DNA from: Streptosporangium sp. NBC_01755
Lineage (GTDB): Bacteria > Actinomycetota > Actinomycetes > Streptosporangiales > Streptosporangiaceae
Direction: 5' to 3'
Assembly: GCF_035917995.1 (NCBI RefSeq)
Contig: NZ_CP109131.1
Span: forward strand, 3,162,001-3,226,000
Length of the DNA stretch: 64,000 nt
Made by a program: the position numbers and the translations under genes. A model generated the notes under the pieces. That model did not search any database, was not told the DNA's origin, and saw only the letters and a list, made by a program, of their open reading frames with translations. Shown one piece after another: positions 8,238 through 17,095 of the stretch. Positions within the stretch are counted from its first letter, which is position 1, and each line of letters begins with the position of its first letter.

Positions 8238-9533
8238 ATGCGCATCCTGTTCACGACGTATCCCGAGCGGACACACTTCCTGCTGCTGGCTCCACTGGCC
8301 TGGGCGCTGCGCACCGCGGGTCACGAGGTACGCGTCGCGGTCCAGCCCAAGTTCGCCCACGTGGTCACCCAGGCCGGGCTGACGGCGGTGCCCATCGGCA
8401 CCGACCGCGACCTGTGGCAGTACCTCGGCCGCCTCAAGGAGATGGCCGACGCGAAGAAGGAGTGGACCGGCAGCAAGGAGGTGGGCTGGCCCACGCCGTA
8501 CGCCGCGGCGGAGTGGCCGGCCGAGGATGTCACCTGGGACTACCTGCACGACGGGTACAAGCTGCAGATCCACCAGTGGCACAAGCAGAGCAACACCCCG
8601 ATGATCAACAGTCTGGTGGAGTTCGCCCAGAGCTGGCAGCCCGACCTGGTGATCTGGGAACCCACCACCTACGCCGGCGCGATCGCGGCCAAGGCCTGCG
8701 GCGCCGCGCACGCCCGCCTGCTGATCGGCGCGGACGTCTACGGCATCACCAGGGACCACTTCCTGCGCCTGCGGGCCGAGCGCCCCGTCGAGGACCGCGC
8801 CGACCCGATGGCCGACTGGCTGGGCGGCTACGCCCGCAAGTACGGCTTCGAGTTCGACGAGGACATGATCACCGGCCAGTTCACCATCGACATGCTGCCG
8901 CCCTCGCTGCGGATGCGGGCCGACCTGAAGTACGCCCCGCTCCGGTACACCCAGTACGGCGGCGCCGCCGTCGTCCCGAAATGGCTGTGGACTCAGCCCG
9001 AGCGCACCCGCGTCGCCATCACCATGGGGCTCACCGTCACCGACCGCGACGTCGGTTACCCCGTCGACGTGCAGGACCTCTTCGACGCCCTGGGCGACCT
9101 CGACATCGAGGTCATCGCCACGATCGTGGAGGAGGAACAGGCCAAGCTCGACCGGGTTCCCGACAACATCAAGATGGTGCCCTACGTACCGCTTCAGGCG
9201 TTGCTGCCCACCTGCTCGGCCATCATCCATCACGCCGGAGTGGGCACCCTCGCCTCCACCGCCCTGCAGGGGCTGCCCCAGCTCGCGTTGCCGTGGGACG
9301 TCGACCAGCCGGCCCTGGCCGAGCGGCTGGCCGCGCGGGGCGCCGGGCTGGCCGTGCACGCCACCAAGGCGACCGGCCCGGTGGTCCGTGAGAACCTGCT
9401 GCGGCTGCTGAACGAGCCGGCCTTCCGCCAGGGCGCCGACCGGTTGCGCGAGGAGTTCCTCGCCATGCCCACCCCGAACGAGTTCGTCCCGCGACTCCTC
9501 GAACTCGTCGCCGAGCACAGCGGGACCCGGTGA
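8238..9533 (+). CDS. Glycosyltransferase 4 of 8 (EryCIII-like, GT1 family)
   Basis: A 431-residue GT-B enzyme, slightly longer than most of its neighbours because of an insertion in the acceptor half around residues 55-105 (LGRLKEMADAKKEWTGSKEV). The donor domain carries PKWLWTQPERTRVAITMG, IIHHAGVGTLASTAL and PWDVDQPALAERLA, all canonical for the dTDP-deoxysugar transferases of antibiotic pathways. It starts after the shared GAGGAGACACG linker. The gene end (FVPRLLELVAEHSGTR) differs from the ELTAKHR ending shared by GT1, GT2, GT3, GT6 and GT7, so this copy lies outside the recent sequence exchange seen between those genes. It runs directly into GT5. Confidence 0.93.
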   Translation: MRILFTTYPERTHFLLLAPLAWALRTAGHEVRVAVQPKFAHVVTQAGLTAVPIGTDRDLWQYLGRLKEMADAKKEWTGSKEVGWPTPYAAAEWPAEDVTWDYLHDGYKLQIHQWHKQSNTPMINSLVEFAQSWQPDLVIWEPTTYAGAIAAKACGAAHARLLIGADVYGITRDHFLRLRAERPVEDRADPMADWLGGYARKYGFEFDEDMITGQFTIDMLPPSLRMRADLKYAPLRYTQYGGAAVVPKWLWTQPERTRVAITMGLTVTDRDVGYPVDVQDLFDALGDLDIEVIATIVEEEQAKLDRVPDNIKMVPYVPLQALLPTCSAIIHHAGVGTLASTALQGLPQLALPWDVDQPALAERLAARGAGLAVHATKATGPVVRENLLRLLNEPAFRQGADRLREEFLAMPTPNEFVPRLLELVAEHSGTR

Positions 9534-9538
9534 CGCCG

Positions 9539-10828
9539 ATGCGCGTCCTGTTCGTCACCTACCCGGAGAAGACACACTTCCTGAGCATGGCGCCGCTGGC
9601 GTGGGCGCTGCGCACCGCGGGCCACGAGGTCCGCGTCGCCAGCCAGCCCGTCTTCACCGACATCATCACCCAGGCCGGGCTCACCGCCGTCCCCGTCGGC
9701 CGCGACGCCGACCTGTGGCAGCTCATGGGCCGGAACCTCACCTGGATCGGGTCGGGGGTCAGCGGGCTGCCCATCCCGTACGACGCGGCCGAGTGGCATC
9801 CGCGGGAGATCACCTGGAGCTATCTCAAGGACGGCTACGACATCCAGGTCGGCCGCTGGCACAAGATGAGCAACGTCCCGTTGATCGCTGATCTGGTGAG
9901 GTTCGCCCAGAGCTGGCAGCCCGACCTGGTGATCTGGGAACCCACCACCTACGCCGGCGCGATCGCCGCCGAGACCTGCGGCGCCGCGCACGCCCGCCTG
10001 CTGTTCAGCGTGGACACTCTCGGGGTGACCCGCGAACACTATCTGCGGCTCAAGGAGCAGCAGCCGCCCGGGGAGCGGGCCGACGCGCTCGCCGACTGGC
10101 TGTCCCCCTATGCCCGCAAGCACGGCTTCGAGTTCGGCGAGGACCTCGTCACCGGCCAGTTCACGATCACCCTGCTGCCGCGTTCCCTGCGGATGGACGC
10201 CGACCTGGACTACCTGCCGATGCGTTACGTGCCCTACAGCGGCGCGGCGGTCATGCCGTCGTGGCTGTGGAAGCGGCCCGAACGTCCCAGGGTCGCGCTG
10301 ACGATGGGGCTCAGCGGCGCCGACCGCGGAGCGGGTTACTGGTTCGACCTGCAGGACATCCTGGACTCGCTGGCCGATCTGGACATCGAGCTCGTCGCCA
10401 CCGTCCCGGAGGCGGAGCAGCGGAAACTCGCCTCGATCCCGGAGAACGCCCGGCTCGTTCCGTTCGTACCGCTGGCAGACCTCGTCCCCACCTGCGATGC
10501 CGTGATACACCACGCCGGATTCGGCACCCTGGCCACCACCGCGCTGAACGCGGTCCCGCAGCTGATCATCCCGTGGGACAACGACGGCCCCACCCTGGCC
10601 AGGCGGATCGCCGCCCAGGGCGCCGGTCTCGCCGTCCACAGCAACCAGGCCATCGGCGTGCTCCTCCGGGAACGACTGCTGCGGCTGCTGAACGAATCCC
10701 GGTTCCGCCGGAGCGCGGACCTGTTGCGCGAGGAGATGTTGGCGATGCCGACCCCGAACGAGATGGCGGTCCAGCTCGAAGAGCGGGTGGCGTCGCACCG
10801 GCGACCCGCCATGCTCGGCGGGAGATGA
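9539..10828 (+). CDS. Glycosyltransferase 5 of 8 (EryCIII-like, GT1 family)
   Basis: A 429-residue GT-B enzyme. A GTG at 9530 overlaps the GT4 stop as GTGA and would add three residues; the ATG at 9539 gives the MRVLFVTYPEK start that matches the other copies, and I prefer it. Donor motifs are PSWLWKRPERPRVALTMG, VIHHAGFGTLATTAL and PWDNDGPTLARRIA. PSW replaces the PKW that all seven others keep. The acceptor half contains QLMGRNLTWIGSGVSG, unique in the set, while residues about 115-150 (RFAQSWQPDLVIWEP) closely resemble GT4, an example of the mosaic structure of the array. It ends four bases before GT6. Confidence 0.92.
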   Translation: MRVLFVTYPEKTHFLSMAPLAWALRTAGHEVRVASQPVFTDIITQAGLTAVPVGRDADLWQLMGRNLTWIGSGVSGLPIPYDAAEWHPREITWSYLKDGYDIQVGRWHKMSNVPLIADLVRFAQSWQPDLVIWEPTTYAGAIAAETCGAAHARLLFSVDTLGVTREHYLRLKEQQPPGERADALADWLSPYARKHGFEFGEDLVTGQFTITLLPRSLRMDADLDYLPMRYVPYSGAAVMPSWLWKRPERPRVALTMGLSGADRGAGYWFDLQDILDSLADLDIELVATVPEAEQRKLASIPENARLVPFVPLADLVPTCDAVIHHAGFGTLATTALNAVPQLIIPWDNDGPTLARRIAAQGAGLAVHSNQAIGVLLRERLLRLLNESRFRRSADLLREEMLAMPTPNEMAVQLEERVASHRRPAMLGGR

Positions 10829-10832
10829 CGTC

Positions 10833-12089
10833 ATGCGCGTACTGTTCGCCGCCAACCCGGAGAAGGCGCACCTGCTGGCCATGGTCCCGCTGGCGTGGGC
10901 GCTGCGCACCGCGGGCCACGAGGTCCGCGTCGCCGGCCAGCCCTCCTTCGCCGACATCATCACCCAGGCCGGGCTCACCGCCGTCCCCGTCGGCCGCGAC
11001 GCCGACCTGTGGCAACTGCTCGCCCGCGACCACCGCATCCCGGACTGGTCCTGGGAGCCCGCCTACGGCCTTCCCACGCCATACGATGTCGCCGAGTTTC
11101 CGGCGAAGGCCACTCGGGAGTATCTGACCACGGGGTACGCCGGGGTGCAGCAGTCGTGGCACCGGCCGGCCTGTCTGCCGATCATCGCCGGGCTGGTGGA
11201 CTTCGCGCGGCACTGGCGGCCCGACCTCGTCATCTGGGAGCCGCTCACCTTCGCCGGGCCCATCGCCGCCAAGGCCTGCGGCGCCGCCCACGCCCGGCTG
11301 CCGTGGAGTCTGGACATCTTCGGCCTCACCCGGGACCGTTTCCTGCGGCTCGGCGACGAGCGGGCCGACCCGCTCCGCGACTGGCTGGAAGGCTACGGCC
11401 GCAAGCACGGTTTCGCGTTCGACGAGGAGATGATCACCGGCCACTTCACCGTCGACCAGTTGCCCGCCTCGCTGAGCATGCGAGCCGACCTCGACTACGT
11501 CCCCATGCGGTACGTCCCCTACGGCGGACCTGCCGTCGTGCCGAAATGGCTGTGGACCGCCCCCGAACGCCCGCGGGTCGCCCTGACGATGGGCCTGAGC
11601 CTCACCGATCACCAGGCGGGCTACTCGGTCAGCGTGCAGGAGATCCTCGACGCGCTGGCCGATCTGGACATCGAGGTCGTCGCCACCATCGCCGCGACCG
11701 AGCAGGACAAACTCGACCGCGTCCCCGCCAACGCCCGCCTCGTCTCCTATGTGCCGCTGCACGCGCTGGCGCCGACCTGCTCGGTGGTCATCAGCCACGG
11801 CGGCTTCGGCACCGTGCTCACCACCGCCAGGAACGCGGTCCCCCAGCTCGCCATGCCGTGGGACTTCGACGGACCGCTGTTCGCCCGGCAGGTCGCCGAC
11901 CAGGGCGCGGCGCTGGTCGTCGTGGCCGATCGGGCGAGCGGCGCGGTCGTCAGGGAGAACGTGCTGCGATTGCTCGGCGAACCCGGCTTCCGCGAGCGCG
12001 CCGCCGACCTCCGTGACGAGATCCACGCGATGCCGAGCCCCAACGAGCTCGTCCCCCGGCTCGAAGAGCTCACCGCGAAACACCGCTGA
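10833..12089 (+). CDS. Glycosyltransferase 6 of 8 (EryCIII-like, GT1 family)
   Basis: A 418-residue GT-B enzyme. The start is the ATG at 10833 after GGGAGATGACGTC. Donor motifs are PKWLWTAPERPRVALTMG, VISHGGFGTVLTTAR with HGGxGT intact, and PWDFDGPLFARQVA. A short deletion relative to the others removes part of the loop near residues 170-180 (RLGDERADPLRDWLEG). The last codons and the spacer to GT7 (ELTAKHR, stop, GAGGAGACACG) repeat those of GT1 and GT3 at the DNA level, marking a recombination boundary. It is likely to act on the same glycoside as its neighbours; the donor sugar is unknown. Confidence 0.93.
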   Translation: MRVLFAANPEKAHLLAMVPLAWALRTAGHEVRVAGQPSFADIITQAGLTAVPVGRDADLWQLLARDHRIPDWSWEPAYGLPTPYDVAEFPAKATREYLTTGYAGVQQSWHRPACLPIIAGLVDFARHWRPDLVIWEPLTFAGPIAAKACGAAHARLPWSLDIFGLTRDRFLRLGDERADPLRDWLEGYGRKHGFAFDEEMITGHFTVDQLPASLSMRADLDYVPMRYVPYGGPAVVPKWLWTAPERPRVALTMGLSLTDHQAGYSVSVQEILDALADLDIEVVATIAATEQDKLDRVPANARLVSYVPLHALAPTCSVVISHGGFGTVLTTARNAVPQLAMPWDFDGPLFARQVADQGAALVVVADRASGAVVRENVLRLLGEPGFRERAADLRDEIHAMPSPNELVPRLEELTAKHR

Positions 12090-12098
12090 GGAGACACG

Positions 12099-13337
12099 AT
12101 GCGCATCCTGTTCGCCACCGTCCCGGAAAAGACGATCTTCCTGCCCATGGTGCCGCTGGCCTGGGCGCTGCGCACCGCCGGGCACGAGGTCCGCGTCGCC
12201 GGCCAGCCCTCCTTCGCCGACGTCATCACCCAGGCCGGGCTGACCGCCGTCCCCGTCGGCCGCGACGTCGACACCGTGCGGCTCTTCCAGTGGTACGGCA
12301 TGACGAGCGACCAGTTCGAGGAGGTCCGGATCGGGCTGCCCGCGCCGTACGACGTGGCCGAGGACCCCGATCGCTACACCTGGGAGACCATGCTGCAGGC
12401 ATGCCGGGACATGGCCGAGGGGGATCGGGCGGAGAGCTTCTCGATGGTCGCGGGCATGGCCGACTTCGCCCGGCAGTGGAAGCCCGACCTCATCGTCTGG
12501 TCGTCGTTCTGTTACGCCGCGCCGATCGCCGCCAAGGCCTGCGGTGCCGCGCACGCCCGCATGCTGTTCGGCGCCGACGTCTTCGGGGTGGCCAGGGAGC
12601 GGTTCCTGGAGTTCAAGGGGGACGAGGACCCGGTGGCGGACTGGATGGGCGCCTACGGCCGCAAGTACGGCTTCGAGTTCACCGAGGACATGGTCACCGG
12701 CGACTTCACCGTCGACCTGCTACCCGACTCGCTGAGCATCCGGGCCGACCTGGACTACCTGCCGATACGCCACGTCCCCTACGGCGGCGCCGCCACGGTG
12801 CCGAAGTGGCTTCAGGTTCCCCGGGAACGGCCCCGCGTCGCCCTCAGCTTCGGACTCACCGCCACCGGCATGTTCGCCGGATACACCGCCGACGTGCGCG
12901 GCATCCTCGACTCACTGGCCGACCTCGACATCGAGGTGGTGGCCACCATCGCCGACTCGGCGCGGGAGAAGCTGGGCGCCGTCCCCGACAACGCCCGGCT
13001 GGTGTCGTACGTGCCGCTGCACGCGCTGATGCCGACCTGCTCGGCGATCGTCAACCACGGCGGTGTCGGCACCGTGCTCAACAGTGCCCTGTACGCGGTC
13101 CCCCAGCTCACCATGGGCTACCACTTCGACGAGCCGATCATCGCGCGCGGGCTCGCGGCCCAGGGCTGCGCGCTGCAGGTGGGTCCCGACGTGACCGTCC
13201 GCGACGGGGTGCTCCGGCTGCTGGACGAACCCGCCTTCGCTGGGCGCGCCGCCGACCTGCGCGACGAGATCCACGCGATGCCGAGCCCCAACGACCTCGT
13301 CCCCCGGCTCGAAGAGCTCACCGCGAAACACCGCTGA
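12099..13337 (+). CDS. Glycosyltransferase 7 of 8 (EryCIII-like, GT1 family)
   Basis: At 412 residues this is the shortest of the array. Donor motifs: PKWLQVPRERPRVALSFG (LQ in place of LW), IVNHGGVGTVLNSAL and GYHFDEPIIARGLA, so the usual PWD is GYH as in a sub-branch of the family. The C-terminal region between GCALQVGPDVT and VRDGVLRLL is shortened by several residues compared with the other copies. The acceptor half has DTVRLFQWYGMTSDQFEEV, not found elsewhere in the set, and VWSSFCYAAP replaces the otherwise conserved IWEP. It is flanked on both sides by the identical GAGGAGACACG linker. Confidence 0.93.
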   Translation: MRILFATVPEKTIFLPMVPLAWALRTAGHEVRVAGQPSFADVITQAGLTAVPVGRDVDTVRLFQWYGMTSDQFEEVRIGLPAPYDVAEDPDRYTWETMLQACRDMAEGDRAESFSMVAGMADFARQWKPDLIVWSSFCYAAPIAAKACGAAHARMLFGADVFGVARERFLEFKGDEDPVADWMGAYGRKYGFEFTEDMVTGDFTVDLLPDSLSIRADLDYLPIRHVPYGGAATVPKWLQVPRERPRVALSFGLTATGMFAGYTADVRGILDSLADLDIEVVATIADSAREKLGAVPDNARLVSYVPLHALMPTCSAIVNHGGVGTVLNSALYAVPQLTMGYHFDEPIIARGLAAQGCALQVGPDVTVRDGVLRLLDEPAFAGRAADLRDEIHAMPSPNDLVPRLEELTAKHR

Positions 13338-13346
13338 GGAGACACG

Positions 13347-14600
13347 ATGCGTGTCCTGTTTGTCACTATTCCCGAGAAAACGATCTTCCTGCCATCGGTG
13401 CCGCTGGCCTGGGCGCTGCGCACCGCCGGGCACGAGGTCCGCGTCGCCAGCCAGCCCTCCTTCGCCGATGTCATCACCCAGGCCGGGCTGACCGCCGTCC
13501 CCGTCGGCCGCGACGCCGACTTCTGGTGGGACGTGAAACTGGACCCGGCGCTGCTCGAACAGGCACGCGGCGGACTGCCCATGCCCTGGGCGGTCGCCGA
13601 GGATCCGACGGATGCCACCGGAGAGTCCATGACGGAGGCCTATCGCGGCACGGTTCAGTACGAGCAGAAGCCGCACAACTTCCCGCTGATCGCCGGCCTG
13701 GTGAACTTCGCCCGCGAGTGGCGGCCCGACCTGATCATCTGGGAGCCCTTCACCTCCGCCGGGAGCATCGCCGCCAAGGCCTGTGGCGCCGCGCACGCCC
13801 GCCTGCTGTGGAGCGCGGACGTCTTCGGCGCCACGCGGGAGCACTTCCTCCGGCTCCAGGAGACGCCGATCGACCCGCTCGGCGAGTGGCTCGCCGGCTA
13901 CGGCCGCAAGTACGGCTTCGAGTTCACCGAGGACATGGTCACCGGCCAGTTCACCATCCACCAGCTCCCCCCGCCGATCGGCGTGACGGCCGCCGGCCTG
14001 CACAACGTGCACATGCGCTACGTCGCCTACGGCGGCCCCGCCGCCGTCCCGAAGTGGCTGTGGGCACCGCCCGAGAAGCCGCGCGTCGCCCTCACCCTCG
14101 GCACGACCGCCACCGACGTGTTCTCCGGCTACGCCGCCAACGTGCAGGACATCCTGGACTCGCTGGCCGACCTGGACATCGAGGTCGTCGCCACCATCGC
14201 CGAGGCCGAGCAGAAGAAGCTCGCCCGCGTCCCCGCCAACGCCCGCCTGGTGTCGTACGTGCCGCTGCACGCGCTCGTGCCCACCTGCTCGGCGGTCATC
14301 CACCACGGCGGGGCGGGCACGCTGAGCACGGTCGCGCTGCACGGGGTGCAGCAGCTCGCCCTGCCGTACCACTTCGAGGGGCCGCTGCTGGGCAGGACGC
14401 TGACCGAACACGGCGCCGGGCTGGCCATCCCCTCCGCCCTCGGGACCGGGCAGGCCGTCCGGGAGGCCCTGCTCCGGCTGCTGGACGAACCGGCGTTCCG
14501 GAAGCGTGCCGAGGACCTCCGGGACGAGATGCACGATCTGCCCACGCCCAACGAGCTCGTCCCGCAGCTGGAAGAGCTCGTCGCCAAGTACCGCCCATAG
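13347..14600 (+). CDS. Glycosyltransferase 8 of 8 (EryCIII-like, GT1 family)
   Basis: A 417-residue GT-B enzyme closing the array. Donor motifs are PKWLWAPPEKPRVALTLG, VIHHGGAGTLSTVAL (fully canonical HGGAGT) and PYHFEGPLLGRTLT, where Glu takes the place of the aspartate after PYHF. The central segment PPPIGVTAAGLHNVHMRYVAY departs from the LDYLPMRYVPY pattern of the other seven, so the inter-domain cleft probably differs. It starts after the shared GAGGAGACACG linker and ends at TAG 14598-14600, immediately before a strong hairpin, so it is the last gene of the plus-strand transcript. Confidence 0.93.
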   Translation: MRVLFVTIPEKTIFLPSVPLAWALRTAGHEVRVASQPSFADVITQAGLTAVPVGRDADFWWDVKLDPALLEQARGGLPMPWAVAEDPTDATGESMTEAYRGTVQYEQKPHNFPLIAGLVNFAREWRPDLIIWEPFTSAGSIAAKACGAAHARLLWSADVFGATREHFLRLQETPIDPLGEWLAGYGRKYGFEFTEDMVTGQFTIHQLPPPIGVTAAGLHNVHMRYVAYGGPAAVPKWLWAPPEKPRVALTLGTTATDVFSGYAANVQDILDSLADLDIEVVATIAEAEQKKLARVPANARLVSYVPLHALVPTCSAVIHHGGAGTLSTVALHGVQQLALPYHFEGPLLGRTLTEHGAGLAIPSALGTGQAVREALLRLLDEPAFRKRAEDLRDEMHDLPTPNELVPQLEELVAKYRP

Positions 14601-14603
14601 GGA

Positions 14604-14638
14604 AAGGACCCCGGGGAAGTGGTGCCCCGGGGTCCTTC
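14604..14638. terminator. Bidirectional hairpin terminator between converging arms of the cluster
   Basis: Perfect 11-bp arms GGACCCCGGGG (14606-14616) and CCCCGGGGTCC (14625-14635) enclose an 8-nt loop. Short A and T runs flank the stem on the left and right. It lies between the stop of GT8 (plus) and the stop of the methyltransferase (minus), so it can end transcription from both sides. Confidence 0.85.
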
Positions 14639-14645
14639 CCTGCCG

Positions 14646-15575
14646 TCACGGCCGGTGCGCGACCACGATCAGCATCCCGTCGGGCTGCGGCCCGTTCTCC
14701 ACCTCCACCCAGTCCACGCCCTCGCCGTGGTCGTGGATGCGGACCATGTCGGGGGGCAGCTCACCGTACGCGTCCATCTCCGCGTAGATCTTCCGGTACG
14801 TGTACTTCGTGTGCTCGGTGATGTCGGTGATCTCGTCGATGACCAGACCGGCGCCGCGCCCGAACCGCCAGTAGTCGCTGGCGCGCACCGGCGACGCCTG
14901 CCGCCAGGCGTCCAGCACCTCGGTCAGGATGGCCACCGCCATCTCGTCCTCCTCCTCGTTCCCCCGCTTGATGGCGTCGGTGAGGACCAGCCGGCCGCCG
15001 GGCCGCAGGACTCGGGCGACCTGCTTCAGCACGTGCGTCCGGTCGAGGATGTGCAGGATGGAGCCCAGGGCGAGCACGGCGTCGAAGGAACCGGCCTCGA
15101 ACGGGAGGTCCATCGCGTCGGCGACCCGGAAGTCGACCAGGTCGGCCACCCCCTCCGCCTGGGCCAGCGCGGTGGCCTGCGCGACGTCCTCCGTACTGAC
15201 CGAGATGCCGACCACCCGCGCGCCGGTCGTCTTGGCGAGCCGCACCGCGGGCTTGCCGGTTCCGCAGCCGAGATCCAGTACCGTGTCGCCCGCTTCGACC
15301 CGGAGCTTGATGATCATGATTTCGGTCAGCCGCTCGGTGGCCGCCTTCAGATCGCTGTCGTCGTCCGGGCCCAGCCAGTACCCGAGGTGCATGCTGCCCG
15401 CGAAGATGTCGGTGAGCACCCGGCCGTTCCGGTCGTAGAACTCCCCGACCTCCTTGGCGGACGGCGCCTGTACCGTCTTGACGCTCCCCGCGCTCGGGTG
15501 GAAGTCGCGCGTGGTCAACGACTCGGGAGCGGCGGTGAAGTCGCGCGCGCCGGCCCGCAACCGATCAAGACTCAT
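14646..15575 (-). CDS. SAM-dependent methyltransferase (EryG-like)
   Basis: A 309-residue class I methyltransferase. Motif I is DLGCGTGKPA (101-110), followed by VVGISVSTEDVAQA, FRVADAMDLPFE (motif II region) and VLRPGGRLVLTDA (motif III). The layout FYDRNGRVLTDIFAG...LHLGYW-type before motif I is typical of sugar-O-methyltransferases such as EryG and of the related sterol/rifamycin methyltransferases. The ATG at 15573-15575 overlaps the TGA of the ammonia-lyase gene (ATGA), so it is translationally coupled to it. It may methylate a deoxysugar or a phenolic hydroxyl of the cinnamoyl unit; context favours a late tailoring role but does not decide between them. Confidence 0.85.
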   Translation of the reverse strand: MSLDRLRAGARDFTAAPESLTTRDFHPSAGSVKTVQAPSAKEVGEFYDRNGRVLTDIFAGSMHLGYWLGPDDDSDLKAATERLTEIMIIKLRVEAGDTVLDLGCGTGKPAVRLAKTTGARVVGISVSTEDVAQATALAQAEGVADLVDFRVADAMDLPFEAGSFDAVLALGSILHILDRTHVLKQVARVLRPGGRLVLTDAIKRGNEEEDEMAVAILTEVLDAWRQASPVRASDYWRFGRGAGLVIDEITDITEHTKYTYRKIYAEMDAYGELPPDMVRIHDHGEGVDWVEVENGPQPDGMLIVVAHRP

Positions 15576-17095
15576 GCACCGCTCCCGGCCAGCTCCGCGG
15601 CGGCGTGCCGGTCGAGCAGGTCGCGGGCGTCCCGCACCTCCCGGGCCATCGGCCGGTCGGCGTCCAGCGGCGGGGAGATCTCGGCCAGCTCCGCCCAGAT
15701 CTCGTCGGCCTGGGGCTCCTCGCCGACCATCACCGCGAGCTGGGCCACCCCCAGGGCCAGCGAGCCGATGGTCAGCCAGCCCAGCTCCAGGCCGTCCGAC
15801 ACCGAGTTCGCCCCGTTGAGCGCCATCGGGACGTGGTCCTGGTTCCAGCCGTTGGTCGGCAGCGTGGTCAGCGAGGCCGGGTAGACGACCTGCCTGATCC
15901 GGGAGACGAACGACGTCGCACTGATGTGCACGCCCGCCAGCCCGCAGCCCCGACCGGCCCTCGGCGTGAGCATGGGCGGCAGGTCTCCGTTGGTGGCCGG
16001 GCTGAGCAGCAGGCCGAGCTGCCGCTCGGCCAGGTAGGCGGCCATGTGCAGGGAGAGCCCGATCTGGTCGGAGGCGAGGCCGACCGGCATGGCGTGGAAG
16101 TTGCCGCCGTGCAGGATCTGGCCCTCGTAGGCGATCGGGTTGTCCTGGCAACCGCTCGCCTCCCTGGCCAGCACGTCACCCGCCGAGGTGAGCTGGTCGA
16201 GCACCGCGCCGAGCACCTGCGGCGCGCACCGCAGGCTGTACGGCTCCTGCAGCGGCCGCCGCTCGTCCCGGACCAGGCCCGCGGGCAGTTCCCGCCTGAT
16301 CCACCTGGCCGCGGTGAGCTGCCCGAGCTGGCCGCGGGCGAACGCGTGGCCGTCGGCGTAGTGCTCGCTGTTGGCCCGCAGCAGGGTGGCCAGCCGGCCG
16401 GTCAGCATCGCCGCCGCCCGGACCAGCCGCAGCGCCGACTGGTGGTTGAGGATGGACACCGCCAGGCTCGCACCGGTGCCGTTGACGAAGGCGAGCGCCT
16501 CCCTGACCGGCCACTCGAACGGCTCGGCGCCCAGCGCCGCGAGCGCCTCCCTGGCGGGCCTCGTCTCCCAGTCGCCGTCGGCGCCACGCATCCACGCCTC
16601 GCCGAATCCGGTGAACGTCAGTGCCGCGTGTGCCAGCGGCTGCAGGTCCCCGCTCGCGCTGACCGTGCCGTCCCGGGGGATCACCGGGGTGAAACCGGCG
16701 TTCCACAGGTCGGCCAGGGTCTGCCAGAACTCCGGCGAGACCGCCGAGAACCCCCGGCGCATGCTGTTGAGGCGCAGCCAGAAGATGAGCCTGGACACCT
16801 CCGGGCTCAGCGGCCTGCCCTGGCCGGTGCCCAGGTGCGAGATCAGCGAGCTGCCCTGCTCCATCTCCGACTCCGCGGCGTACGTGACGAGCGGGCCGAA
16901 TCCCTGGGTAAGGCCGTAGATGGGCTGGTCGGCGGCCAGATGCTTCGCGACGGTCGCCGCGCTGGCCTCCATCCTGGCGATGTCGGCGTCGTCGCACGGA
17001 TCGACCCGGCCCTCCCAGGAGGCGCTCCTGGCGATCTCCGCCAGGTACGCCGCACCGGTCGTCTCGCTGCTCGTCATCTCGGCGGTCAGTGTCAC
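15572..17095 (-). CDS. Tyrosine ammonia-lyase (MIO enzyme, Sam8-like)
   Basis: A 507-residue member of the histidine/phenylalanine/tyrosine ammonia-lyase family. The MIO cofactor triad is Ala147-Ser148-Gly149 in VSASGDLQPLAHA. The catalytic tyrosine is Tyr60 in YGLTQGFGPLV. His87-Leu88 in SLISHLGTGQG matches the His-Leu pair that selects tyrosine over phenylalanine in bacterial TALs. GCQDNPIAYEG and PTNGWNQDHVPM are further family blocks. As I remember it, Sam8 of the saccharomicin producer Saccharothrix espanaensis is very similar across the protein, including the unusual Gln in YGLTQGFG. It should make p-coumarate from tyrosine. A 2,3-aminomutase (SgcC4 type) is the alternative. The GTG start has AGAGG upstream and overlaps the ligase stop by 4 bp. 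Confidence 0.9.
   Translation of the reverse strand: MTLTAEMTSSETTGAAYLAEIARSASWEGRVDPCDDADIARMEASAATVAKHLAADQPIYGLTQGFGPLVTYAAESEMEQGSSLISHLGTGQGRPLSPEVSRLIFWLRLNSMRRGFSAVSPEFWQTLADLWNAGFTPVIPRDGTVSASGDLQPLAHAALTFTGFGEAWMRGADGDWETRPAREALAALGAEPFEWPVREALAFVNGTGASLAVSILNHQSALRLVRAAAMLTGRLATLLRANSEHYADGHAFARGQLGQLTAARWIRRELPAGLVRDERRPLQEPYSLRCAPQVLGAVLDQLTSAGDVLAREASGCQDNPIAYEGQILHGGNFHAMPVGLASDQIGLSLHMAAYLAERQLGLLLSPATNGDLPPMLTPRAGRGCGLAGVHISATSFVSRIRQVVYPASLTTLPTNGWNQDHVPMALNGANSVSDGLELGWLTIGSLALGVAQLAVMVGEEPQADEIWAELAEISPPLDADRPMAREVRDARDLLDRHAAAELAGSGA

Noticed and set aside
9230..11038. Long minus-strand frame of 602 codons opposite the glycosyltransferase genes, and similar long antisense frames at 4090-5496, 6594-8063, 8109-9518, 10566-12554 and 12912-14534
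   Set aside because: They are the complement of conserved glycosyltransferase codons with high third-position GC, consist of Gly/Val/Asp/Arg-rich sequence without domains, and lack ribosome-binding sites.
15572..17095. Possible enediyne-type tyrosine aminomutase
   Set aside because: No enediyne PKS, no beta-tyrosine NRPS and closer resemblance, as I remember it, to the saccharomicin ammonia-lyase. The aminomutase option is kept only as an alternative.
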